Assembly (NCBI GenBank): GCA_900299045.1
Contig: OMIH01000081.1
Coordinates: forward strand, 1 to 37,161
Direction: 5' to 3'
Origin: Methylococcaceae bacterium
Lineage (GTDB): Bacteria; Pseudomonadota; Gammaproteobacteria; Methylococcales; Methylomonadaceae
Length of the DNA: 37,161 nucleotides
Part shown: piece by piece, positions 1 through 8,555 of the stretch
Layout: each line of letters opens with the position of its first letter
Position numbering within the stretch: the stretch's first letter is position 1
Program-made: the position numbers and the translations under genes
The notes under the pieces: generated by a model
Told to the model about the DNA's origin: nothing
The model's database searches: none
What the model saw: the letters and a program-made list of their open reading frames with translations, nothing else

Positions 1-14
1 CCACGATTCTACAA

Positions 15-833
15 ATGCTAGTCAATGGTAAAAGTCAAGATACTGTTGCCATTATGGATCGTGGTTTTCAATATGGCGATGGTGTATTTGAAACCATTGA
101 AATCCAGCAGTCAAAACCTCTTTTTTTGGCAGAGCATCTTGCTCGTTTAGTATTAGGATGCCAGCGGCTTTCTATTCCTGTGCCTAACGCAGCATTGTTG
201 CGTGAGGAAATAGCGCAATTATGTTGCAACGCAGGCGATGCGGTATTGAAAATCATTATCACGCGAGGCGAGGGTGGGCGAGGCTATCGACAGCCTAACT
301 GTATTCAACCAACGCGTATTTTAAGTCTTCATCCTTTTCCATCTTATCCTGAAAGTTATTACACGCTAGGCATTACCGCTCGCATTTGTGAAACGCGATT
401 AGGCATTAACCCAGCGCTGGCTGGCATAAAACATTTAAATCGTTTAGAACAAGTGATTGCTCGGTCGGAATGGAACAATGATACATGTCAAGAAGGGGTA
501 ATGCTGGATAGTAAGCAACACGTGATTGAAGGCACAATGACAAACCTATTTTATGCAAAAAATGGTATTTTACATACGGCACCTGTTATAAATTGTGGTA
601 TTGCAGGCATTATTCGGGCGTGGATAATGACACAATATTCGGTTACGGAACGTCATTTTTCAATGGAAACGTTATTGCAAGCGGATGAAATTTTTGTGTG
701 TAATTCGATTGTGGGTATTTGGGGTGTGTGCAAATTGGCAAATCACCAGTACGGTATTGGTGAGATGACTCAAACGCTACAACACGCGCTCATGTGTGAA
801 AAACAAAAACAGGTCGCGTATGAAAATTTCTAA
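15..833 (+). CDS. pabC: Aminodeoxychorismate lyase
   Basis: A PLP-dependent fold-type IV enzyme of 272 residues. PabC converts 4-amino-4-deoxychorismate to p-aminobenzoate and pyruvate in cytosolic folate synthesis. The N-terminal pattern (VNG, then DRGFQYGDGVFET at 15-27) is the family hallmark. The probable PLP lysine is K139 in GIKHLNRLEQ, and the cofactor-phosphate region is EGTMTNLF at 172-179. The chosen ATG gives an N-terminus that aligns with known PabC, but no ribosome binding site is visible in the 14 bases before it and the frame stays open to the window edge. It is the first visible gene of an operon with mltG, the usual gammaproteobacterial pabC-mltG-tmk-holB order, which argues against a branched-chain or D-amino-acid aminotransferase of the same fold. 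Confidence 0.9.
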   Translation: MLVNGKSQDTVAIMDRGFQYGDGVFETIEIQQSKPLFLAEHLARLVLGCQRLSIPVPNAALLREEIAQLCCNAGDAVLKIIITRGEGGRGYRQPNCIQPTRILSLHPFPSYPESYYTLGITARICETRLGINPALAGIKHLNRLEQVIARSEWNNDTCQEGVMLDSKQHVIEGTMTNLFYAKNGILHTAPVINCGIAGIIRAWIMTQYSVTERHFSMETLLQADEIFVCNSIVGIWGVCKLANHQYGIGEMTQTLQHALMCEKQKQVAYENF

Positions 834-1830
834 ATCAGTTGGTTATATATTAATTGTGCTCAGTTATTTAGGTGGTTGGGCTTGGATGAAATATGATGCC
901 ACGAAAAATGATGTCGCCATTACACAAGACACTATTACAATAGACATTGACAAAGGCGATTCGTTTGCGAAATTAACGGATAAATTAGTGGCTCAACATG
1001 TGGCGATTGAGCCTTTTTGGTTTAAGGTGCTTGGGCTAACAAGTGGTGCAAAGAAAAAAATAAAAACGGGCGAATACGAGTTAATCAAAGGGTTAACCGC
1101 ACCAGAGATGATTTCACTCTTTGTTCAGGGCAAAACTAAGCAACATGCCATTACATTTCCTGAAGGGTATAATTTTAAAGCCGTTCGCCAAACACTCGAT
1201 AGCAATCCCTATGTCGAGCATACGCTAAAAACAGAGCAAATTCACGATATTGTAAAACAGTTGGGGATTGCTCAAAATCACCCAGAGGGTCTATTTTTTC
1301 CAGATACCTATTTTTTTGAGAAACATACCACTGACGTTGCGATACTCAAACGCGCCTATACAAAAATGCAGCAAGTGCTAGCACAAGAATGGCAACAACG
1401 CGACACCACGCTTCCACTCAAAACGGCTTATCAAGCTTTAGTGTTAGCGTCAATTATTGAAAAAGAAACAGCGGCAACGGCTGAACGCGCCCAAATTTCG
1501 GGGGTTTTTAACCGTCGCTTAGAGCAAGATATGATGCTACAAACCGATCCGACGGTTATTTATGGTATGGGTGAGGATTATCACGGTAATATAAATCGCA
1601 GTGATTTGCAAAATCCAACGCCTTACAATACCTACACCTTCAGAGGACTTCCTCCCACACCTATTGCGATGCCAGGACAAGCCGCCATTCACGCCGCGTT
1701 GCACCCAGATAAGGGTGAGGCAATTTATTTTGTTGCAAAAGGTGATGGCAGTCATGTTTTTTCCGCTACATTAGATGCGCATAATGCGGCGGTTAATCTC
1801 TATCAGCGCCATAAAACAGAGGACGACTGA
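820..1830 (+). CDS. mltG: Endolytic murein transglycosylase MltG (YceG)
   Basis: A membrane-anchored lytic transglycosylase that cleaves nascent peptidoglycan strands and ends glycan elongation. The protein is 336 residues. One N-terminal membrane segment (about residues 5-22, VGYILIVLSYLGGWAW) is followed by a LysM-like region and the YceG catalytic domain. The family motif ASIIEKETA holds the catalytic glutamate (E214), followed by FNRRL and LQTDPTVIYG. I chose the ATG at 820 because an AGG lies 6 bases upstream. A GTG at 796 would add 8 residues and lengthen the overlap with pabC. The gene overlaps the pabC end by 14 bases, and its TGA shares one base with the tmk ATG, so translation is probably coupled. 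Confidence 0.92.
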   Translation: MKISKSVGYILIVLSYLGGWAWMKYDATKNDVAITQDTITIDIDKGDSFAKLTDKLVAQHVAIEPFWFKVLGLTSGAKKKIKTGEYELIKGLTAPEMISLFVQGKTKQHAITFPEGYNFKAVRQTLDSNPYVEHTLKTEQIHDIVKQLGIAQNHPEGLFFPDTYFFEKHTTDVAILKRAYTKMQQVLAQEWQQRDTTLPLKTAYQALVLASIIEKETAATAERAQISGVFNRRLEQDMMLQTDPTVIYGMGEDYHGNINRSDLQNPTPYNTYTFRGLPPTPIAMPGQAAIHAALHPDKGEAIYFVAKGDGSHVFSATLDAHNAAVNLYQRHKTEDD

Positions 1831-2453
1831 TGAGTCGAGGCAAATTTATCACCTTTGAAGGGGGGGAAGGTGTCGGTAAAACCACTAACGTCGCATTTGT
1901 TGAGCGTTATCTGCAAAGTAAAAATATTTCCGTGGTCGTGACGCGCGAACCGGGTGGGACAAAACTCGCTGAAAAATTACGCGCTTTATTGCTTGATAAA
2001 AAAAGTGAAGCGATTACCCAAGAAGCGGAGTTATTACTCATGTTTGCTGCGCGTTCACAACATATAAAGCATGTCATCGAACCCGCTTTAGCACGAGGGG
2101 ATTGGGTCATTTGTGACCGATTTACGGATGCAACTTACGCGTATCAGGGAGGAGGGAGAAACATGAAAATCAGTACCATCGAAGGTCTTGAAAATTTAAT
2201 CCAAGGTAACTTGCGCCCCGATTTAACACTGTTGCTTGATGCGCCCGTGAAAATTGGTATGGAACGGGCGGGAAAGCGCGGTGCTTTTGATCGCTTTGAA
2301 TCCGAAACGCTACAGTTTTTTGAAGATGTGCGTCGCGCTTATTTACTTCAAGCTGAACTCAATCCTCAACGCATTACATTAATTAAAGCCAATCAAACGC
2401 TAGCAGAAGTTCAGCAAGCCATTATCACTGTGTTAATTCCACTGCTGCGATGA
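1830..2453 (+). CDS. tmk: Thymidylate kinase
   Basis: Phosphorylates dTMP to dTDP in the cytosol, an essential step of dTTP supply. The protein is 207 residues, the usual size. It shows the P-loop GGEGVGKT (11-18), the REPGG motif (39-43), the DRFTDATYAYQGGGR nucleotide/substrate motif (96-110) and a LID region with several basic residues (145-156, RAGKRGAFDRFE), as in enterobacterial-type TMK. It sits between mltG (one-base overlap) and holB (ATGA overlap of four bases), the classic tmk-holB pairing of DNA precursor and replication genes. Confidence 0.96.
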   Translation: MSRGKFITFEGGEGVGKTTNVAFVERYLQSKNISVVVTREPGGTKLAEKLRALLLDKKSEAITQEAELLLMFAARSQHIKHVIEPALARGDWVICDRFTDATYAYQGGGRNMKISTIEGLENLIQGNLRPDLTLLLDAPVKIGMERAGKRGAFDRFESETLQFFEDVRRAYLLQAELNPQRITLIKANQTLAEVQQAIITVLIPLLR

Positions 2454-3448
2454 ATTTGTATCCATGGCAACAGCCCAGTTGGCAACAATTGCAAAGTTAT
2501 GTCGTGCAAAAACGCGTGCCACAAGCACTACTCATTAACGGTACGTTAGGCATTGGAAAGCAACAGTTAGCCGAGCAATTTGCTTATGCACTGCTTTGTG
2601 AAACGCCAAAAATAGATGGCATAAGCTGCAAACAATGCAGTAGTTGCCTTTTAATCAAAGCGCAAACGCATCCTGATTTTATGGTTGTTGAGCCAGAAGA
2701 AGATGTCAAAACAAAAAAAACAAAAACATCAATTGGTATTGACCAAATTCGTTCACTTATGGATAAATTGAGTCTAAAGCCACAATTTGATCGATATCGC
2801 GTCGTGTTAATTCAACCTGCTGATGCGCTCAATAATGCAGCGGCTAACGCTTTTTTAAAGTATTTAGAAGAGCCTACTGAGCGCACGGTGTTAATTTTAC
2901 TGACGCATCGTATGAATAAATTACCAGCAACCATTAAAAGTCGCTGTCAAAAATTTACTTTACCTCTGCCCGATGAATCACTGGTAATGCCTTGGCTTGA
3001 GAAACAATTAGCAGGGAGTAAGGAGGCTAGAGTGGTACTGAATTTAGCTCAAGGGGCGCCTTTGCTTGCGATGAAGTATGCCAGTGACGTGCACCTTGCG
3101 CAGCGTCAAGAATGCTTTAATGCGTGGCTTTCCGTTGCTAGTCAACAACATCATCCGGTTGTTGTTGCTGAGCAGTGGGTAAAATTACCCGACACAACAT
3201 TGCTATTTTGGTTGAATTCTTGGGTGATTGATGTCATGCGGTATCGTTATCAAGCGATGCCAAAAAATGTATATCATACTGATTTTAAAGTCCCGTTACA
3301 TGAAATTGCACAGCGTATCAATATACTGAAATTATATGATTTTTATGATTTGCTATTGAAAAGTCGTGGACGACTTGAAACGCCTATTAATAAACAGGCA
3401 TTATGGGAAGAAATTCTCATTGCATGGGCGCGGCTTAATCGAGAATAG
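2450..3448 (+). CDS. holB: DNA polymerase III subunit delta'
   Basis: The delta-prime subunit of the clamp loader that places the beta clamp on DNA. The protein is 332 residues. The zinc module is visible as C50, C60, C63 and C66, close to the E. coli spacing. The P-loop-like segment GTLGIGK (31-37) keeps a lysine that E. coli HolB has lost. The SRC motif (arginine-finger region) lies at 164-166. The first four bases overlap the end of tmk. In many gammaproteobacteria a pilZ-domain gene lies between holB and tatD. None is present here, only a 49-base gap. Confidence 0.93.
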   Translation: MNLYPWQQPSWQQLQSYVVQKRVPQALLINGTLGIGKQQLAEQFAYALLCETPKIDGISCKQCSSCLLIKAQTHPDFMVVEPEEDVKTKKTKTSIGIDQIRSLMDKLSLKPQFDRYRVVLIQPADALNNAAANAFLKYLEEPTERTVLILLTHRMNKLPATIKSRCQKFTLPLPDESLVMPWLEKQLAGSKEARVVLNLAQGAPLLAMKYASDVHLAQRQECFNAWLSVASQQHHPVVVAEQWVKLPDTTLLFWLNSWVIDVMRYRYQAMPKNVYHTDFKVPLHEIAQRINILKLYDFYDLLLKSRGRLETPINKQALWEEILIAWARLNRE

Positions 3449-3497
3449 CGGCATTTACTTTACTCACTCAACTTAGACATTATAAAAAAGGAAATCT

Positions 3498-4268
3498 ATG
3501 CTTATTGATTCGCATTGTCATCTCGATCGTTTAGATTTAGCGCCTTATGAAAATGATTTTGCATGTTTGATGAATGATATTCGCGCTCAGCAAATTGAAC
3601 ATTTACTCTGTATTTCTATTGATTTAGATGCTTATCCAGTCATGCGTGCGTTAGTGAATGCGTATGATGATATTTCTGTGACGGTTGGTGTGCACCCGAA
3701 TGTCAATGACAGTCCAGCACCCACGGTTGAACAATTAGTGGCACTAGCGCAAGAAAAGAAAGTGATTGGCATTGGTGAAACGGGATTGGATTATTTTCGT
3801 AGTGAAGGGGATTTGACGTGGCAGCGTGATCATTTTAGAGCGCATATTGAGGCGGCAAAACGCGTTAAAAAACCGCTTATTATCCATACGCGCGAAGCAA
3901 AAGAGGATACCTTACAGATTTTGCGTGAAGAAAATGCTGGCGAGGTTGGCGGTATTATTCACTGTTTTACCGAAGATTGGGAGTTTGCAAAACAGGCGCT
4001 TGATCTCAATTTTTATATTTCATTTTCTGGGATTGTAACCTTTAACAGCGCAAAAACTATTCAAGAGGTGGCTAAGAAAATGCCCATTGAACGTTTACTT
4101 ATCGAAACTGATTCACCTTATTTATCGCCTGTCCCTTTTCGCGGTCGACCTAATTATCCGCAGTATGTAAAATATGTTGCCCAATGTGTCGCTGATTTGC
4201 GCGGCATGTCGCTCAATTCGCTCGCTGATCTTTCCACGCGAAACTTTTACACGCTTTTTTCTTTATGA
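3498..4268 (+). CDS. tatD: TatD-family metal-dependent hydrolase (3'-5' DNase)
   Basis: A TIM-barrel metal-dependent nuclease of the TatD family, linked to DNA repair and turnover. The protein is 256 residues. Metal ligands can be read directly: HCH at H6 and H8, E94 in GIGETGLDYF, H130 in IIHTREA, H155 in GIIHCFTE and D205 in ETDSPYLSP. An AAGGAA sequence ends 4 bases before the ATG. Despite the name it is not part of the Tat translocase, and the true tatBC genes are about 14 kb away. The stop overlaps the moaD start by four bases. The strain-specific role (TatD, YcfH or YjjV type) cannot be told apart from sequence alone. Confidence 0.92.
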   Translation: MLIDSHCHLDRLDLAPYENDFACLMNDIRAQQIEHLLCISIDLDAYPVMRALVNAYDDISVTVGVHPNVNDSPAPTVEQLVALAQEKKVIGIGETGLDYFRSEGDLTWQRDHFRAHIEAAKRVKKPLIIHTREAKEDTLQILREENAGEVGGIIHCFTEDWEFAKQALDLNFYISFSGIVTFNSAKTIQEVAKKMPIERLLIETDSPYLSPVPFRGRPNYPQYVKYVAQCVADLRGMSLNSLADLSTRNFYTLFSL

Positions 4269-4498
4269 TAACAATTACATTGCGCTATTTCGCTAGTTTG
4301 CGTGAGCAGGTAGGTCGCTCAAAGGAAACGTTCACATTTTCTCATACGCTGAGTGTTGTAGATGTCTGGCAGCACGCAAATTCAATGCCGCTACCTGAAA
4401 ATACGTTAATTGCGGTCAATATGGAATATGTTGATAAATTATATTGTGTTTGTGATGGCGATGAGGTCGCTTTTTTCCCGCCAGTGACGGGGGGGTAA
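4265..4498 (+). CDS. moaD: Molybdopterin synthase sulfur carrier subunit
   Basis: A small beta-grasp protein of 77 residues, ubiquitin-like. It carries a thiocarboxylate on its C-terminal glycine and donates sulfur to precursor Z in molybdenum cofactor synthesis. The end reads FFPPVTGG, the required di-glycine tail, and the N-terminus ITLRYFASLREQVG is typical. It is translationally coupled to tatD (ATGA overlap) and followed at once by its partner moaE. The rest of the pathway (moaA, moaC, moeA) is not in this window. A second pathway gene, moaB, lies at 19858. Confidence 0.93.
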   Translation: MITITLRYFASLREQVGRSKETFTFSHTLSVVDVWQHANSMPLPENTLIAVNMEYVDKLYCVCDGDEVAFFPPVTGG

Positions 4499-4499
4499 T

Positions 4500-4943
4500 G
4501 TGACGATTCGCATTGTAGAAACGGTTTTTGATCCTTTTTTGGAAATTCAACATTTTCAAACACAATTAGCGTTAAATGGAAAATGTGGCGCGACGAGCAT
4601 TTTTATTGGCACAATGCGTGATTTTAATGACGGTGATGACGTTCGAGCGATGACGCTTGAGCATTATGACGGCATGACACAAAAGCAATTAGCGAAAATA
4701 ATTGCTACAGCAAAAGAAAAATGGGCGATTTTAGATGAATTAATTATACATCGTATCGGGGACATTTTACCCAATGAGCCAATTGTTGTGATTTCAGTTT
4801 GGGCTATGCACCGAGCAGAGGCGTTTGAGGCGTGTCGTTATATTATGGAAGAACTCAAAAGCCATGCCCCTTTTTGGAAACGTGAAATATTGACTTCAAA
4901 TGAATCGCGCTGGGTGCTGAAAAACACAAGCGGTAAAAACTAA
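4500..4943 (+). CDS. moaE: Molybdopterin synthase catalytic subunit
   Basis: The large subunit of molybdopterin synthase, which inserts two sulfurs from MoaD into precursor Z. The protein is 147 residues. Active-site lysines K120 and K127 lie in MEELKSHAPFWKRE, matching K119 and K126 of E. coli, and FIGTMRDFNDG (36-46) is the MoaE fold signature. The start is a GTG one base after the moaD stop. The run of G at the end of moaD can serve as the ribosome binding site. It closes the leftward operon. The gene converges on ppa and no convincing terminator hairpin is visible in the 49-base gap. Confidence 0.93.
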   Translation: MTIRIVETVFDPFLEIQHFQTQLALNGKCGATSIFIGTMRDFNDGDDVRAMTLEHYDGMTQKQLAKIIATAKEKWAILDELIIHRIGDILPNEPIVVISVWAMHRAEAFEACRYIMEELKSHAPFWKREILTSNESRWVLKNTSGKN

Positions 4944-4992
4944 AAAAATGACTTTTTATTTTTCACCGCCTATAACACGCGTATGTGATTGC

Positions 4993-5541
4993 TTAAAATT
5001 CGGGTTTGGCTTCTGCTGCGTTGTAGCGTGAAATGCTTTCCAAAATTTCACGTTTAGCGTCCTCAATACCAAACCAGCCTTCAATTTTGACCCATTTACC
5101 TTCTTCTAAATCTTTATAATGTTGGAAGAAATGCGCAATTTTGGCCAATTTATCTTCTGAAATATCTTCAAATGATGTGACTTTTTTATAGCAAGGTGTG
5201 AGTTTTTCAATCGGCACAGCAAGTACTTTTGCATCACTGCCTGCTTCATCTATCATTTTCAATACGCCAATAGGGCGGCAACGAATGACGCAACCACTTA
5301 GAAGTGGTGCTGGCGTAATCACAAGCACGTCAACAGGGTCGCCATCATCAGAGAGGCTGTGTGGAATATAGCCGTAATTGGTTGGGTATTGCATAGCTGT
5401 TCCCATGAACCGATCGACGGTTAATGCACCGGTATCTTTATCGACTTCGTATTTTACAGGATCACTGTAAGCTGGAATTTCAATAATCACGTTAATATCG
5501 TGGGGCACATCTCTGCCTGATTGTACTTTCATAAATGACAT
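4993..5541 (-). CDS. ppa: Inorganic pyrophosphatase (family I)
   Basis: A soluble Mg-dependent enzyme that hydrolyses pyrophosphate and pulls biosynthetic reactions forward. The protein is 182 residues. Active-site residues match the E. coli pattern: E21, K30, R44, the signature [10 protein letters not shown] with D66, D68 and D71, and D98, D103 and K105. The start is preceded by a GGAT ribosome binding site. An extended -10 promoter (TGG then TATAAT on the minus strand, 5577-5585) lies about 35 bases upstream, so it is probably transcribed alone and constitutively. Confidence 0.96.
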   Translation of the reverse strand: MSFMKVQSGRDVPHDINVIIEIPAYSDPVKYEVDKDTGALTVDRFMGTAMQYPTNYGYIPHSLSDDGDPVDVLVITPAPLLSGCVIRCRPIGVLKMIDEAGSDAKVLAVPIEKLTPCYKKVTSFEDISEDKLAKIAHFFQHYKDLEEGKWVKIEGWFGIEDAKREILESISRYNAAEAKPEF

Positions 5542-5576
5542 AGTTATCCTTTTAGGTTGATTTTATAAATGGTAGC

Positions 5577-5585
5577 ATTATACCA
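5577..5585 (-). promoter_or_regulatory. Extended -10 promoter of ppa
   Basis: On the minus strand the bases read TGGTATAAT, a perfect TATAAT with the TGn extension. The -35 region is poor (TTAAAA-like around 5600-5605), which is usual for extended -10 promoters. It would give a leader of about 30 nt for ppa. Confidence 0.55.
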
Positions 5586-5621
5586 GACTTACATAAGGCT
5601 TTTTAACGGGGATACTCACGA

Positions 5622-6437
5622 ATGCACGGAAGATTAGAAAAAATGGTCGCACATAATCCAAGTTCAGTGCGTTATGAATTAGTATTAAATGGCGATGTGA
5701 TTGCGTTAAATCCCTTGATTGGAAAAACGATAACGCTTACGCATACGGGTCAATTAATTTGCGGGCACTGCCGTCAGTTAATGAAAAAAAGTTTTAACCA
5801 AGGATATTGTTACCCCTGTTTTGTGCGCTTAGCTCAGTGTGATATGTGCATGATGAAACCCGAAACGTGTCATTATGATGCAGGTACCTGCCGTGAACCG
5901 GATTGGGCGCAAAATTTTTGCTTTCAGCCTCATTTTGTCTATTTAGCCAATACCAGCGGGTTAAAAGTAGGCATTACACGTCATACGCAACTTCCAACAC
6001 GCTGGATAGATCAAGGTGCCATTCAAGCATTGCCCATTTTTAAAGTGTCTTCTCGTCGTCTTTCTGGTCAGATTGAACATTTACTCGCCAGTCATGTCAG
6101 CGATAAAACACAGTGGCAGCGTATGTTAAAACATCAAATTGAACCTGTTGATTTAATTAAGCAGCGTGACGAACTAATGACATTATGTGGAAAAGCGCTA
6201 GCGGTTTTAGCGCAACAACATCAAAACGGCATCGCCTTTCTTTCAGAGGCGAGTGTGGTGGATTTGAATTATCCCATTCCAACCCCACCACTCAAAGTCA
6301 CGGCACTGAATTTTGATAAAACGCCATCTATTTCGGGTGTTTTACACGGAATTAAAGGGCAATATTTAATTTTTGATCGAGGAGTTTTAAATGTGCGTAA
6401 GTTTTCTGGTTATGACATTCATTTTTCGGTTGCTTAA
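5622..6437 (+). CDS. DUF2797 family protein, cysteine-rich
   Basis: A conserved protein family of unknown function, 271 residues. The N-terminal third is rich in paired cysteines: C47/C50, C63/C66, C73/C76, then C83, C90 and C100. This looks like one or two zinc-binding modules. It is followed by the highly conserved block VYLANTSGLKVGITR (106-120) and PTRWIDQGA, which resembles the strand-turn-strand pattern of GIY-YIG-like domains. That resemblance is my inference only. It diverges from ppa, with only 80 bases between the starts. Its TAA overlaps the convergent regA stop by two bases. The recognition of DUF2797 rests on these conserved blocks. No function should be assigned. Confidence 0.85.
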   Translation: MHGRLEKMVAHNPSSVRYELVLNGDVIALNPLIGKTITLTHTGQLICGHCRQLMKKSFNQGYCYPCFVRLAQCDMCMMKPETCHYDAGTCREPDWAQNFCFQPHFVYLANTSGLKVGITRHTQLPTRWIDQGAIQALPIFKVSSRRLSGQIEHLLASHVSDKTQWQRMLKHQIEPVDLIKQRDELMTLCGKALAVLAQQHQNGIAFLSEASVVDLNYPIPTPPLKVTALNFDKTPSISGVLHGIKGQYLIFDRGVLNVRKFSGYDIHFSVA

Positions 6438-6970
6438 TCTTTGACTGGACGTTTTTCAAGTTTACGTTGCAGCGAACGTCGGTGCATGTTTAAGGCGCGA
6501 GCTGCGGCAGAAATATTACCTTCATGTTGCATTAACACCCGTTGAAGATGTTCCCATTCCAAGCGTTTAACGGAAAGTGGTACATCACTAATGATGGCAG
6601 ACGAGTCACCTTCATTTTTATGTAAAGCCGCGACAATTTCATCAGCATTCGCGGGTTTTGTTAAAGAATGCGTTGCGCCTAATTTAATGGCTTCAACAGC
6701 GGTGGCAATGCTAGCAAAGCCCGTTAACATCACAATGCGTGTATTATCATCAAGTGATATTAATTTTTTGACAAGCTCTAAACCCGATTCATACCCAATA
6801 CGCAAATCAATCACGGCATATTCGGGTAGATTTTGTTCAGCGAGTATCATTCCCATACCAACATCATAAGCGACTAGTACATCATAATGGCGTTTTTCTA
6901 GGGCATTTTTTAATACCGAGCAGAATGTTTCATCATCATCTACTAATAATAATCGTGGGTTATCGTTCAT
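6434..6970 (-). CDS. regA: RegA/ActR/PrrA-type response regulator
   Basis: The DNA-binding partner of the redox sensor RegB. Members of the family control photosynthesis, carbon and nitrogen fixation, hydrogenase and respiratory genes according to redox state. The protein is 178 residues from the ATG at 6970. The receiver domain has acidic residues D11-D13, phospho-acceptor D55 in VIDLRI, T83 and K105. The C-terminal Fis-type helix-turn-helix carries the nearly invariant RegA block NISAAARALNMHRRSLQRKL. A longer start at 7030 is possible but would add 20 residues not expected for the family. The ATG lies inside the last codons of regB (11-base overlap), so the two are co-translated. Confidence 0.88.
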   Translation of the reverse strand: MNDNPRLLLVDDDETFCSVLKNALEKRHYDVLVAYDVGMGMILAEQNLPEYAVIDLRIGYESGLELVKKLISLDDNTRIVMLTGFASIATAVEAIKLGATHSLTKPANADEIVAALHKNEGDSSAIISDVPLSVKRLEWEHLQRVLMQHEGNISAAARALNMHRRSLQRKLEKRPVKD

Positions 6971-8333
6971 GTAAAATCTCATGTTGTAATAAAGGTAAGA
7001 TAATAGTGACTTGTGCGCCTCCCTCATCACGATTTGTCAGCTGAATTTCACCTCCTAAACGTTGCAGGGTGGAGTAACTCAAAAATAATCCTACGCCTAG
7101 TCCATGTTTTTGACTAATGACAGGCTGTTGCCCTGCAAATTCGATGATAGTATCTGGAAAACCTTTTCCAAAGTCACAAATTTTAAATGTGGCCGTATAT
7201 AAATCCCACGATGCGTGAAATTCAATACCAAATTCAGGATTGGTGGCTTGCGCTGCATTGTTTAAAATATTGATAAGGGAGTGAGTGATTGTGCGTTCAG
7301 CAATTAACTTTGCTTCCATGTTCACATTAGTATCAATAAAAAAATTCAGTTTTGTAATCACCGTGTGAGCACGCCATTGTTTAATAACGTCATCTAAATA
7401 TTCACTAAGTAGCATGACATTACCCGATTCGGCACGCATTTCACCTGCAGAGGCTGTCATGACAGATAGCGCCTCTTTGCAGCGTTGAATTTGATCTTGG
7501 ATGATAGTAATTTTTTCGTACAAATCGGGGAAGTGGCAGTAGTTATAATCTTGCGTTAATTCATGCGCAACAATTGCCATCGTACCTAGGGGGGTTCCCA
7601 TATCGTGGGCAGCACTAGCCGCTAACGTACCTAACGCCACCACACGTTCATCGCGAAACGCACTTTCTCGCGCTTCTGCTAAACTGCGTTCGCGTGCTTT
7701 GAGCGTTTTTGCGAGTTCTACAACAAAAAAAGCCACTAATCCCGCACTGAATACAAACCCAAACCACATACCAAAAATATGTAAATTAAAGTAATGTTTA
7801 TCGCTCATTTCATGCGCTTGGCTGACCATGTCTAAATGTTGCGATACATTTGAAAAGCTAATGTCGGCATGGTTTAAATGGGGTGCAATAGACGGTAGCG
7901 GAATATTGTAAACCATGAGCATGGTGTACATAGAGGTCGTTAAAATCACCATATACCACGCATAGCTAGGCGGTAGCATAATGGCGGTAATCATGAGCGG
8001 CAATAAATAAACCCAAATAATTGGATTAGACGCACCACCTGTAGGGAATAATAATGCGGTAATAGCAACGACATCTAGGACAAGTTGCACAAAGATTTCA
8101 AGCGTTGTGACGGGTGTTTGATCTTGTAACCTTAGCCAAGTATAAATATTCACTGCGGCAATGCTTGCAATAATCCACCACAAAGCACGTTGAGGCAAAT
8201 GAATTTGCAGACCATAAATGGATACAAAAATTAAAAATGTTTCACTAAACAGCATTAAGTTACGCAGTACAAACAGCCATTTTAAATTCTGTCGTACAGA
8301 TAACTCAGATTTTGACGAAATATAAGAAAACAC
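6960..8333 (-). CDS. regB: RegB/PrrB-type redox sensor histidine kinase
   Basis: A membrane sensor kinase that phosphorylates RegA. About six hydrophobic segments fill residues 20-210. The ubiquinone-site motif GGxxNP is present (GGASNPI). The H-box AASAAHDMGTPLGT holds the phosphorylated histidine, and IQRCKEAL contains the cysteine equivalent to the redox switch Cys265 of Rhodobacter RegB. The ATPase has the N-box LNNAAQA, G1 DFGKGFP and G2 GLGVGL. I chose the GTG at 8333, preceded by GGGG; a TTG at 8345 would add four residues and has no ribosome binding site. The length of about 457 residues is normal. No clear promoter was found in the gap upstream. Confidence 0.88.
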   Translation of the reverse strand: MFSYISSKSELSVRQNLKWLFVLRNLMLFSETFLIFVSIYGLQIHLPQRALWWIIASIAAVNIYTWLRLQDQTPVTTLEIFVQLVLDVVAITALLFPTGGASNPIIWVYLLPLMITAIMLPPSYAWYMVILTTSMYTMLMVYNIPLPSIAPHLNHADISFSNVSQHLDMVSQAHEMSDKHYFNLHIFGMWFGFVFSAGLVAFFVVELAKTLKARERSLAEARESAFRDERVVALGTLAASAAHDMGTPLGTMAIVAHELTQDYNYCHFPDLYEKITIIQDQIQRCKEALSVMTASAGEMRAESGNVMLLSEYLDDVIKQWRAHTVITKLNFFIDTNVNMEAKLIAERTITHSLINILNNAAQATNPEFGIEFHASWDLYTATFKICDFGKGFPDTIIEFAGQQPVISQKHGLGVGLFLSYSTLQRLGGEIQLTNRDEGGAQVTIILPLLQHEILHER

Positions 8334-8345
8334 AACGCCCCACAA

Positions 8346-8555
8346 TAGTTCTAAATAAATAATGTAATATTGCGAATAGTGTAATGGTGATTTTAAAAAT
8401 TAAACAGTCCCAACCTTCTTAATATGACTGTATGCGACAATTTGTCACATTTTCTTTTCTCAAATTTGTTGTTAAGATGGGTCAACTTTTGAAATTTCTT
8501 CACTATTTTTTTATAGCTGATAGCTAAAGTTGTGTTATATCCTTCCTAATACCTC
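8346..8555. other. Gene-free region between regB and the TPR lipoprotein gene
   Basis: About 210 bases of AT-rich sequence with no open frame of note and no tRNA-like fold that I can see. It should hold the regB promoter on the minus strand. It ends in a plus-strand terminator (8556-8584) that no annotated gene uses, so part of it may be transcribed as a small RNA. Confidence 0.4.

Noticed and set aside
4944-4992. Terminator between moaE and ppa
   Set aside because: There are A and T tracts, but no GC-containing stem that would make a stable hairpin.
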